A program made the position numbers and the translations under genes. Under the pieces are notes generated by a model. It did no database searches, was not told where the DNA came from, and saw only the letters and a list, made by a program, of their open reading frames with translations. From Bacteroidia bacterium (GTDB lineage Bacteria; Bacteroidota; Bacteroidia; NS11-12g; UBA9320): a DNA stretch of 8,938 bases. Location of the stretch: NCBI GenBank assembly GCA_022425465.1, contig JAKMFK010000070.1, positions 1 to 8,938 on the forward strand. The letters run 5' to 3'. Positions 1 to 6,592 of the stretch are shown here, in pieces (positions within the stretch are counted from its first letter, which is position 1; each line of letters opens with the position of its first letter).

Positions 1-2
1 AG

Positions 3-668
3 CCAGTATTGCCAACTACAGAGCCATGGTCTCTCATGGAAAAGTTACAACTTGAAAAGGAACTGGTTGGGATTTATATTTCTGGACATCCTTTGAATAA
101 TTACAAGTTTGAAATAGACCATTTTACTTCACATACAATACTTAATCTTGAAGAACAGAATCTGAAACTTGAAGGAGCAGAAATAAAGCTTGCTGGTCTT
201 ATCACATCGGTTAGAGATTCAGTGAGTAAAAACGGAAAACCATTTTGTATTTTTACACTTGAGGATTTTAGTGGTACTAGAGAATTTGCACTTTTTGGAG
301 AAAAATACACCCAGTTTAAACCCTGGATTGAGCTCAATGCTCAAATATTCATAACAGCTAAAGGCGAAAAAAACTATCGCGACGCTGACAAACTAGACTT
401 AAATTTACTAAAATTGACCTTCTTGGAAGATACAGTTGACCATCAATTAAAAAAAGTAACTCTTGAAATTGAAGCTCAAGATATCAATGAGACTTTCATG
501 GAATCCATTTTTGATTTAATTGATGAACGAGGCAAAGTCAAGTTGGCCTTTAAGGTTAAAAATGGTGAAAAGAGTGTATTGGCTATATCCCAAAGATATA
601 AAATTCAAATGGATGAAATTACCAAAAGAAAATTGAATTCTTTGGGTATGCATTTTCGATTTAATTAG
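3..668 (+). CDS. dnaE: DNA polymerase III alpha subunit, C-terminal part (5' end outside window)
   Basis: This is the tail of the replicative polymerase catalytic subunit. The reading frame is open from base 3 and runs about 221 codons to a TAG stop; the TTG at base 9 is an internal codon, not a start. The first visible residues, an EKELVGIYISGHPL segment, match the conserved E-K-E-L-x-G-x-Y-x-S-G-H-P-L stretch that precedes the OB-fold in DnaE. About 35 residues later an OB-fold-like region follows (IKLAGLITSVRDSVSKNGK, then FCIFTLEDFSGTREFALFG), the single-strand DNA-binding module of the family. The last roughly 80 residues form the less conserved C-terminal domain. The polymerase active-site (PHP and palm) regions lie upstream of the window. 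Nothing looks broken at the 3' end. The downstream gene is 126 bp away and appears to have its own promoter, so dnaE probably ends its transcription unit here. Identity is confident from the SGHPL plus OB-fold order. Confidence 0.93.
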   Translation, partial: PVLPTTEPWSLMEKLQLEKELVGIYISGHPLNNYKFEIDHFTSHTILNLEEQNLKLEGAEIKLAGLITSVRDSVSKNGKPFCIFTLEDFSGTREFALFGEKYTQFKPWIELNAQIFITAKGEKNYRDADKLDLNLLKLTFLEDTVDHQLKKVTLEIEAQDINETFMESIFDLIDERGKVKLAFKVKNGEKSVLAISQRYKIQMDEITKRKLNSLGMHFRFN

Positions 669-732
669 CGTTCTAATTCTTATTATTTTAGTCTAATCCT
701 CATTTTGTGTGTTAGGTTATTACAGTCCTGAC

Positions 733-763
733 TTGATTTTTTCCTTTTTTTTGGTTAAGTTTA
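733..763 (+). promoter_or_regulatory. Candidate Bacteroidota sigma-A promoter for the usp gene
   Basis: A TTG at 733-735 is followed after 20 bases by TAAGTTTA at 756-763. This is one base off the TAnnTTTG -7 box, and the spacing fits the TTG-N17-23-TAnnTTTG pattern known for Flavobacterium and Bacteroides. It lies in the gap after dnaE and would give a leader of roughly 25 bases before the ATG at 795. This is a motif match only. Confidence 0.42.
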
Positions 764-794
764 TGGCACCAAAACAATCTTAAAACTGAATAAT

Positions 795-1604
795 ATGGAC
801 ACAGCGTTTAAAAAAATTTTGATAGCATTTGATGGAAGTGACTCTTCAAAATCGGCTCTTCAAAGTGCCTATGGAGTTGCTCAGAAATTTGATTCTGATA
901 TAACAGCTCTTGTTGTATCGGAAGATGACATAAACCTTGAGACAAGCAAATCATATTTGGAGGAATATTCACAAGACAAGCGGCTTAACATTGAAATCAT
1001 TGAACGATCTGGGGCAGTGTATGATGAGGTTATCAAACTGGAACAAGAGCATAATTATAATCTTATACTCACTGGTACGCATGGGACTGGTGGTTGGAAG
1101 CCTTTGTGGATGGGAGGGAATGCATTTAAGGTAATAAGCAGTTCTACTTGTCCAGTTATTAGTGTGCCCGAAAAGTCATCTTCACCTGAATTAAATCATA
1201 TTCTATTGCCTCTAGTAGATTCAAATACAACTCGCCAAAAAGTACCTTATTGTATTAAATTAGCAAAAGCTTTTGGTTCGACAGTTCATATTTTGGGAAT
1301 ATCTAAAAGTGATTCTTCAGAAACCCAAAAACATGTTCGTGCATATGTAAAACAAACGTTGAATTATCTTACTACAAGGGGAGTAAAATGCACTCATGAA
1401 GAAAAATATGGAGTCAACGTACCAGAAACATGTATTAGCTACGCTGAGGAAGTTAATGCTGGTTTAATGCTTATTATGACGGAAACGGAGAGTGCGGGTT
1501 TATTTATGGGAACCTATGCTCAGCAGTTAGTTAATAGTAGTACAATCCCCGTAATGAGTATTCACTCTAGGGATACTCGATTAGCAGGTGCTGCAGGTTA
1601 TTAA
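795..1604 (+). CDS. Universal stress protein, tandem UspA domains
   Basis: A cytoplasmic UspA-superfamily protein of 269 residues, the usual size for two fused Usp domains. Such proteins are induced under starvation or stress, and many bind ATP, but the exact role of this one is not known. Domain 1 spans about residues 5-126: it opens with KKILIAFDGSDSSKSAL (nucleotide-binding Asp13) and carries the ATP-loop pattern G-x2-G-x9-G at Gly94, Gly97 and Gly107, with Gly108 where Ser/Thr is usual. Domain 2 spans about 133-257 (starting HILLPLVDS and ending STIPVMSI); its loop near MTETESAGLFMGTYAQQ lacks the paired glycines, so it is probably a non-binding or structural half. There is no signal peptide or membrane segment. 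The ATG at 795 is chosen because it places the domain-1 first strand immediately after it. A likely promoter lies at 733-763. The gene ends one base from the convergent dehydrogenase gene. Confidence 0.9.
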   Translation: MDTAFKKILIAFDGSDSSKSALQSAYGVAQKFDSDITALVVSEDDINLETSKSYLEEYSQDKRLNIEIIERSGAVYDEVIKLEQEHNYNLILTGTHGTGGWKPLWMGGNAFKVISSSTCPVISVPEKSSSPELNHILLPLVDSNTTRQKVPYCIKLAKAFGSTVHILGISKSDSSETQKHVRAYVKQTLNYLTTRGVKCTHEEKYGVNVPETCISYAEEVNAGLMLIMTETESAGLFMGTYAQQLVNSSTIPVMSIHSRDTRLAGAAGY

Positions 1605-1615
1605 TTTATAAACCT
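1595..1615 (+). terminator. Possible weak hairpin terminator at the convergent junction
   Basis: AGGTT at 1595-1599 can pair with AACCT at 1611-1615 across an 11-base AT-rich loop, and the + strand then reads TTATTT. The stem overlaps the stop codons of both converging genes (TAA at 1602-1604 on +, and the complement of 1606-1608 on -). With only five firm base pairs it is weak, and a U-rich tail exists only in the + direction, so it would best serve the stress-protein transcript. No stronger terminator is visible nearby. Confidence 0.3.
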
Positions 1616-2367
1616 TTATTTCGAATAATTTCTCCCGCAGCCGGTTGTGCAGTGGGCATAATTATTAATTCGTTAATGTTAACGTGTTTTGGTCGATTGA
1701 TAGTAAACCAAATAGCATCCGCAATATCTTGAGCTACTAAATTTTCAAAACCAGCATATACTTTTTTGGCTTTTTTAGTGTTTCCATCCAGACGTACAAT
1801 GGAAAATTCTGTTTCAACAGCTCCAGGGTTTATACTCGTAACTCGAATACCAAATTGTGCAAGCTCCGTTCGCATAGCTTTGTTTAGGGCATCAACCATG
1901 TGCTTTGTACCACAATAAACATTTCCATTTGGGTATACTTCTTTTCCAGCAATCGAACCAATATTAATGATATGACCTTGGGTTTTTTTAAGTATAGGAG
2001 TTATGTATTTTGTCATATGAAGTAGTCCTTTGATATTGGTGTCAATCATACGATTCCAATGATCAATACTTCCAGATTCAATGCTATTTAATCCTGCCGC
2101 TAATCCAGCATTATTAATTAAAACATCAATAGACAACCACTCTGAAGATAAATTAGCAATGTATTTCTCTACCTCCTCATGATTTCGAATATCAATATGC
2201 ATGATTTTCGTTTGGATATCATATTGATTAGTGAGTTTTCTGCTTTGTTCTTCGAGACGATCATTTCGACGACCATTCAATATCAAATCATAGCCATTTT
2301 TGGCAAGTGTTTGGGCTGTTGCAGCACCTATTCCTGCCGTTGTTCCTGTGATTAGTGCTATGGGCAT
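1606..2367 (-). CDS. Short-chain dehydrogenase/reductase, YdfG-like (NADP-dependent)
   Basis: A classical SDR of 253 residues that probably oxidises or reduces a small hydroxy substrate in the cytoplasm with NADP(H). It resembles E. coli YdfG (3-hydroxy acid / L-allo-threonine dehydrogenase), including the stretches MIDTN-KGL, HIINIGS and the C-terminal HVNINEL-MPTAQ. Visible motifs are the cofactor-binding TGTTAGIG at residues 7-14; Arg33-Arg34 after the second strand, which favours NADP over NAD; NNAG at 85-88; Asn111; catalytic Ser138, Tyr151 and Lys155 (YCGTK); and Pro181-Gly182. All catalytic residues are present. It is the last gene of the leftward operon: its ATG overlaps the lipoprotein TAA stop by one base (TAATG), so translation is probably coupled. 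The substrate is inferred from resemblance only; another hydroxy-acid or serine-type substrate is possible. Confidence 0.92.
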   Translation of the reverse strand: MPIALITGTTAGIGAATAQTLAKNGYDLILNGRRNDRLEEQSRKLTNQYDIQTKIMHIDIRNHEEVEKYIANLSSEWLSIDVLINNAGLAAGLNSIESGSIDHWNRMIDTNIKGLLHMTKYITPILKKTQGHIINIGSIAGKEVYPNGNVYCGTKHMVDALNKAMRTELAQFGIRVTSINPGAVETEFSIVRLDGNTKKAKKVYAGFENLVAQDIADAIWFTINRPKHVNINELIIMPTAQPAAGEIIRNKGL

Positions 2368-3137
2368 TATTTACCTTTTAACATATTAAGTATTGCTTCA
2401 TCTGTCATTTCAAGCATTCCAGAATTTAGAATTTCCTCCACTTCCGGAGCTTTTTCATCATTGGGATATTCTTCTAAAAATTGGGTGTAATATTTCTTTG
2501 CTAGATTGGTGTCTTCAAGATATTCCCATGCAATGAACCCAGCCCGATAAATAAGGTTATTTCGATTTTCGAATTTGGGCCATTTTAAAACAGCATTATC
2601 TAGTGTTCTAACTGCATCACCAAACCGACCAACAGCAGTATATCCCATAGTTAGGTTTTCAAAATCCTTTGGTCTCAGAATTGTGGTAGCATCTGAAATT
2701 TTATTTTGGTACAATTTAATTATGTCTTGCCATTGGGCAGGTGTAGGTAGATTTTTATTCAAGATTTCATTAATTAAATCTTGAGACTGATTATATTGTT
2801 TTGTGCGACCATACATGATAGCCAAATTGATGGCTGCATTTCTATATCGATCGGAACTATCGTCACGATTAATGTACTCAGATAATAATTGAATAGATTC
2901 TGACGTGTCATTTTCATAGAAATAATATTGACCAGCTGCGTATAAAAAATTATTTGCTTTTGTGTCAGAATAAGCTAATCCATAGTTCTTGTGGAGTAGG
3001 GCTAATTCCTTGAGTCCTTCTTGAGTACCTGTTTTTTCAGATTTCTCAAATGCTTGAATTTCTGCTAATTGAGATTCTTGGTTTTGACTACACCCTAAAA
3101 TGAGCAGGAGTAGTAAAATAAATGGTGTTTTTTTCAT
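2367..3137 (-). CDS. TPR-like repeat lipoprotein of unknown function
   Basis: A predicted lipoprotein of 256 residues. Residues 1-15 form a lipoprotein signal peptide (MKK, then a Leu/Ile-rich core), with a lipobox-like ILGC ending at Cys16. Ser17 after it does not suggest inner-membrane retention, so an outer-membrane, periplasm-facing location is likely. The mature part is almost all helical with TPR-like helix pairs: about residues 62-93, 99-128, 161-188 (GYTAVGRFGDAVRTLDNAV, ending WP) and 194-225 (AGFIAWEYLEDTNLAKKYY, ending YPND). Such repeats usually bind proteins; no enzymatic motif is seen, and I do not recognise a named family. The ATG at 3137 sits three bases after the stop of the CoA-binding gene, and the stop overlaps the dehydrogenase start by one base, so it is the third gene of the purB operon. 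Its function cannot be assigned. Confidence 0.85.
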   Translation of the reverse strand: MKKTPFILLLLLILGCSQNQESQLAEIQAFEKSEKTGTQEGLKELALLHKNYGLAYSDTKANNFLYAAGQYYFYENDTSESIQLLSEYINRDDSSDRYRNAAINLAIMYGRTKQYNQSQDLINEILNKNLPTPAQWQDIIKLYQNKISDATTILRPKDFENLTMGYTAVGRFGDAVRTLDNAVLKWPKFENRNNLIYRAGFIAWEYLEDTNLAKKYYTQFLEEYPNDEKAPEVEEILNSGMLEMTDEAILNMLKGK

Positions 3138-3140
3138 GTC

Positions 3141-3509
3141 CTAATATTGGTTGGTTCGCAAAAGTACTAATGTACATGCATTTAATGTTTGTATCCCTTT
3201 TTTTTGAGCCATTCGAACTAATTTTTCGTTTTCAGTTCCAGGATTAAAAATGATTCTTTTGGGGTTTAGATCTGTAATTTTTTGATTGTATTGCTCTTGC
3301 AATTTCGGATTTATGTATAATGTTATCGTGTCAAACAATTCTTTTTCTGGCCACTGGTTTTGAATTTCTAATGTTCCAATTGTTCCTTTTTTTATACCAT
3401 ACGGAATAACCTCATGATCATAATCTTGCAGCAATTGAGTGGCTTTAAAACCATAGCGGTCCATTTTTGGTGTTGCACCAACAACCAATGTTCTTTTACT
3501 CAGCTGCAT
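3141..3509 (-). CDS. CoA-binding domain protein (YccU-like, CoA_binding_2 family)
   Basis: A small cytoplasmic protein of 122 residues with a Rossmann-type CoA-binding fold, the same fold as the N-terminal domain of succinyl-CoA synthetase alpha. Seen in order: LVVGATPKMDRYGFKATQLL at residues 8-27 (nucleotide-loop region G11-A-T-P), HEVIPYG at 32-38, DTITLYINP at 60-68, PKRIIFNPGTEN at 83-94, and ACTLVLLRT at 111-119. These are hallmarks of the stand-alone CoA_binding_2 family, and the length fits it. There is no catalytic domain; the physiological role of these proteins is poorly defined. The ATG lies within the last codons of purB, overlapping it by 14 bases in another frame, which indicates coupled translation. 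The family call is strong; binding of CoA itself is inferred. Confidence 0.9.
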   Translation of the reverse strand: MQLSKRTLVVGATPKMDRYGFKATQLLQDYDHEVIPYGIKKGTIGTLEIQNQWPEKELFDTITLYINPKLQEQYNQKITDLNPKRIIFNPGTENEKLVRMAQKKGIQTLNACTLVLLRTNQY

Positions 3510-4842
3510 AACCGAGATAGTTGAATGGAGTAATTTTGCTTATTTCCATTCTAACAGCATCTGAAACTGCTAATTTCTCTACAAATGCAGAAATACTCTG
3601 TTCGTTAATACCATTATGGGTTCTTGTTAGATCCTTTAATAGTTCATAGGCTCCTTCTACTTTTTCTCGTCTAAGGATAGTTTGAATTGCTTCTGCTACA
3701 ACAGCCCAATTTTTATCTAAATCCGCATGGATAGCTTCGTTGTTTAAAATGAGTTTCCCCATACCTTTATTCAAACTTTTAAGAGCAATCAATGTATGCG
3801 ATAAAGGAACTCCAATATTTCTTAATACTGTACTATCTGTTAAATCTCTTTGGAGTCTACTGATTGGAAGCTTATTACTTAAGTGATCGTATAACGCATT
3901 TGCAATCCCCATGTTCCCTTCTGCATTTTCAAAATCAATCGGATTTACTTTATGAGGCATGGCACTTGATCCTACCTCACCAGCAACAATTTTCTGTTTA
4001 AAGAAATCCATACTGATGTACTGCCAAATGTCTTTAGCAAAATCCATTAGGATAATATTGATACGTCTTAATGCATCGAATACAGCAGCTAATTGGTCGT
4101 AGTGATCAATTTGAGTAGTAGGATAACTTCTGACTAACCCTAAATCATTAACTAGCTGATCACCAAAATCGGGCCAGTTAACATCTGGGAAAGCCAGTCT
4201 GTGAGCATTGAATGCACCAGTTGCACCTCCAAATTTTGCACTGATTGGAGTATTTATGAGGGTTTCTAATTGTATTTGGATACGTTCTGCAAAAACAGCA
4301 AACTCTTTTCCCACTGTAGTAGGAGTAGCTGCCTGTCCATGAGTCCTACTTAATAAGGGAATGCTTTTCCATTCATCTGCAAAAGAGACTATTTTTTCCA
4401 AAACGTTTTTGATAGCAGGTATTATCACCTCATCGATACCTAGCTGCAAACTAAAAGGAACGGCAGTATTATTAATATCTTGGCTAGTCAACCCAAAGTG
4501 AATAAATTCACTGTAGGGTTCAATTGGTGTTCCTTTGAGTTTATTTTTAATAAAATACTCAACAGCTTTAACATCGTGATTAGTTGTTTTTTCAATCTCC
4601 TTAATTTCTTGAGCATCTTCTTCAGTAAAATTTTGATAGATGGCTCTCAAAAAAGTTTGATTTTCCTCAGATAATAAAGGGAAGGGCTTTAGTTCCAATT
4701 GAGATAATGAGATAAAATATTCAATTTCGATCCAAACGCGGTATTTGAATAAACCGTATTCGGAAAAATAAGGTGCCAATTCATTTACTTTATTGTGGTA
4801 TCTCCCATCGATAGGACTGATTGCTGAAAGTGGTGAAAGCAT
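3496..4842 (-). CDS. purB: Adenylosuccinate lyase
   Basis: PurB cleaves SAICAR to AICAR plus fumarate and adenylosuccinate to AMP plus fumarate, so it acts twice in purine synthesis. With the start at 4842 the protein has 448 residues, the usual length for the E. coli-like type. It opens LSAISPIDGRYHNKV, matching the family N-terminus. Numbered from this start, motifs are TTNHDVKAVEYF from about 86, SEFIHFGLTSQDINN from about 111, SRTHGQAATPTTVGKE from about 165 (catalytic His168), and the fumarase/aspartase signature GSSAMPHKVNP at 291-301 with the catalytic serine loop (Ser292-Ser293). The frame stays open to an ATG at 4869, adding nine residues (MKKMMLICT), with further ATGs at 4860 and 4857. 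I prefer 4842 because homologues begin just before the SAISPIDGRY stretch. It is the first gene of the leftward four-gene operon and overlaps the next gene by 14 bases. Confidence 0.95.
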   Translation of the reverse strand: MLSPLSAISPIDGRYHNKVNELAPYFSEYGLFKYRVWIEIEYFISLSQLELKPFPLLSEENQTFLRAIYQNFTEEDAQEIKEIEKTTNHDVKAVEYFIKNKLKGTPIEPYSEFIHFGLTSQDINNTAVPFSLQLGIDEVIIPAIKNVLEKIVSFADEWKSIPLLSRTHGQAATPTTVGKEFAVFAERIQIQLETLINTPISAKFGGATGAFNAHRLAFPDVNWPDFGDQLVNDLGLVRSYPTTQIDHYDQLAAVFDALRRINIILMDFAKDIWQYISMDFFKQKIVAGEVGSSAMPHKVNPIDFENAEGNMGIANALYDHLSNKLPISRLQRDLTDSTVLRNIGVPLSHTLIALKSLNKGMGKLILNNEAIHADLDKNWAVVAEAIQTILRREKVEGAYELLKDLTRTHNGINEQSISAFVEKLAVSDAVRMEISKITPFNYLGYAAE

Positions 4843-4992
4843 GGTGCAAATCAACATCATTTTTTTCACTTTGGTGACATTTGAAGACGATATCCATGTA
4901 TAATTTATGGAATAGCTACAGAAAAATTATAGTAGGATGAGTTATGGTTTGTTAATGAATTAAGGTTTCAATTATTAGTACCCATTTCTGAT

Positions 4993-5000
4993 TAACTTTG
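4993..5000 (+). promoter_or_regulatory. Bacteroidota -7 promoter box TAACTTTG before the nuclease gene
   Basis: TAACTTTG at 4993-5000 is an exact match to TAnnTTTG, the -7 element of the phylum's main sigma factor. It lies five bases before the ATG at 5006, so transcription would begin at or very near the start codon. The -33 element is poor: the best candidate is TTTC at 4966-4969, 23 bases upstream. The rest of the divergent 4843-5005 region shows no clear operator or terminator. Confidence 0.5.
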
Positions 5001-5005
5001 CTCTC

Positions 5006-6574
5006 ATGCGGAAATACAATCTTTTAAGCGCTTTTGTCCTATATACTTTTTTTGTAAAAGCTCAACTTACCCTGTCTTCATCTACTATTGAATTTGGGGA
5101 TGTACTAACCACAGAAGAAAAGGAAATAGCTGTAGACATTACGAACAAGAATACCTATCCAGTTAAGGTGGAGAATGCGGTGTTACATTCAGCTGATTTT
5201 ACGTGTTCTGTGGCAAACACTGAAATTGGGGTAGGAGGCACTGAAAAGGTTCGCGTTAAGTTTAAACCTAGACATAACATTTCCTATAATTCAGAATTGA
5301 TTATCGTTTTGGATGATGGTGCAGAGTATCGAATAGATATTCAAGGAGATGGAAGGTATGAAGATACCTACTATTCGTCAACTTTTAACAAAAGTTACCA
5401 AGATTTAAAAGATGAGTTAAAGTCTATTCTGGCCAAAAACTATCGAAACTTAGGATACACCTATGCTCGAGACAACATGTACGGAGATATTGATAATCAA
5501 GACGGTAAAGTGACTTGTGTATATACAGGAAGAGAGTCTACTTTTAGTACACGAAGTGGTGCTAACGCAAATAGTATGAATTGTGAACATACATGGCCGC
5601 AAAGTTTCGGTAGTTCCAACGAGCCAGAGCGAGCAGACATTCATCACTTGTTTCCTACTGATGGAGGCACAAATAGTCGTAGAGGTAATAATCCATTTGG
5701 TGTTGTAACTAATCCAAGTTGGACTGGTGGTGGGAGTAAATTAGGCGGAGGTTTATTCGAACCTAGAGATGAACATAAAGGAGCTGTAGCCCGAGCTATG
5801 TTGTATTTTGCCATACGCTATCAAAATTATAATAATTTTCTTGATGCTCAAGAAGATATTCTGAAACAATGGCATACCACTTTCCAACCTAATGCTTGGG
5901 ACATTCTTCGCAATGAAAAAATATTTGGATATCAAAAAAATCGAAACCCATTTGTTGATCACCCAGAGTTTATAGAACGTATGAATAAAATAGGTTCTAA
6001 TGATCCAAAACCTGAAATTAGAACTATTGAAGTCTCTCAGCAACAAATCAATTATAGTTATGTATCACCATCAACAGAAAGAACGATTTACCTTGTCAAT
6101 ACAGGTAATATTCAAATTTCTGATATAACCGACATATTTACCAAAAGCAATAACGTTATCATCAAATCTGTGGAAAGTACTGCTAACCCAGGTGATGTTT
6201 CTGCTTTAGTAGTGACATTCAAATCGCTACCAGAGGGGACTTACGAGGATGAAATTTGGATAAATATTGACGCTCAGACAGGAAGTGTCATAAAAATTCC
6301 AGTGAGTTTTACCACGGGGCAGGCATCTGTAAATAACTTGAAACAAAAGCCAATGCGTGCAATGTATTCTAATCACAACCAAGCAATCCACTTACAAAAT
6401 TTACCTAAGGATGCTTATGGTATTGAAATATGGAATTCAAATGGGCAAATGGTTTTAAACGATATATCACCAACGTTAAACGATATCCCTTTCAATAATT
6501 CTAATTCTGGTGTTTACTTCGTACTTATTAAAACTAGAGCAGGAGCAGTTGCTTCAAAAGTTTTGGTTTATTAA
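5006..6574 (+). CDS. Secreted endonuclease I family nuclease with T9SS C-terminal sorting domain
   Basis: A predicted extracellular DNase/RNase of 522 residues. Residues 1-19 are a Sec signal peptide (MRKYNLLSAFVLYTFFVKA, cleavage likely before Gln20). Residues about 21-117 form a beta-rich Ig-like domain of the choice-of-anchor/ASH type (IEFGDVLTTEEKE, KVRVKFKP). The endonuclease I (NucM/EndA, beta-beta-alpha-metal) domain covers about 125-330: CEHTWPQS at 193-200 supplies the Glu194-His195 metal/general-base pair, then ADIHHLFPTDGGTNSRRGNN at 210-229 (Asn223 the probable metal ligand) and GAVARAMLYFAIRY at 259-272. A second Ig-like domain covers about 338-436. Residues about 450-522 are a type A Por/T9SS sorting domain (IEIWNSNGQMV, SGVYFVLIKTRAGAVASKVL), normally removed on export. 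Known relatives degrade DNA non-specifically. The active site looks complete. An inferred role is scavenging phosphate or nucleosides from external DNA or loosening biofilm DNA. sppA starts 18 bases downstream. Confidence 0.93.
   Translation: MRKYNLLSAFVLYTFFVKAQLTLSSSTIEFGDVLTTEEKEIAVDITNKNTYPVKVENAVLHSADFTCSVANTEIGVGGTEKVRVKFKPRHNISYNSELIIVLDDGAEYRIDIQGDGRYEDTYYSSTFNKSYQDLKDELKSILAKNYRNLGYTYARDNMYGDIDNQDGKVTCVYTGRESTFSTRSGANANSMNCEHTWPQSFGSSNEPERADIHHLFPTDGGTNSRRGNNPFGVVTNPSWTGGGSKLGGGLFEPRDEHKGAVARAMLYFAIRYQNYNNFLDAQEDILKQWHTTFQPNAWDILRNEKIFGYQKNRNPFVDHPEFIERMNKIGSNDPKPEIRTIEVSQQQINYSYVSPSTERTIYLVNTGNIQISDITDIFTKSNNVIIKSVESTANPGDVSALVVTFKSLPEGTYEDEIWINIDAQTGSVIKIPVSFTTGQASVNNLKQKPMRAMYSNHNQAIHLQNLPKDAYGIEIWNSNGQMVLNDISPTLNDIPFNNSNSGVYFVLIKTRAGAVASKVLVY
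6455..6486 (+). repeat. In-frame 11-bp direct repeat within the T9SS tail coding region
   Basis: TTAAACGATAT occurs at 6455-6465 and again at 6476-6486, a 21-base (seven-codon) offset. Both copies are read in the same frame and give LNDI twice, in LNDISPTLNDIP. It lies in the sorting domain of the secreted nuclease, and is probably a small local duplication or chance. Confidence 0.5.
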
Positions 6575-6592
6575 ATTATAAAGTTTTATCAC

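Noticed and set aside
101..337. 78-codon minus-strand open frame inside dnaE
   Set aside because: It is opposite the OB-fold coding region of dnaE, with no recognisable domain and no promoter signal.
764..778. TGGCAC resembling the -24 element of a sigma-54 promoter before usp
   Set aside because: The matching -12 element TTGC is absent; CAAT sits at the required spacing. A sigma-A-type promoter explains the region better.
669..794. Search for a dnaE terminator or small RNA in the gap
   Set aside because: Only imperfect pairing was seen (TAATCCT against AGGTTATTA), without a GC-rich stem; the T-rich stretch at 737-752 has no hairpin directly before it.
4903..4930. Sigma-70-like TATAAT on the minus strand upstream of purB
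   Set aside because: No TTGACA-like element lies about 17 bases upstream, and Bacteroidota do not use the E. coli consensus, so it is not called as a promoter.
5753..6046. 97-codon minus-strand open frame inside the secreted nuclease gene
   Set aside because: It is antisense to the conserved endonuclease domain, has no family resemblance, and its composition is what the reverse of an AT-rich gene gives.
5006..6574. The nuclease as part of a defence or toxin system
   Set aside because: It has a signal peptide and a T9SS export tail, and there is no immunity gene or defence partner beside it; a secreted degradative role fits better.
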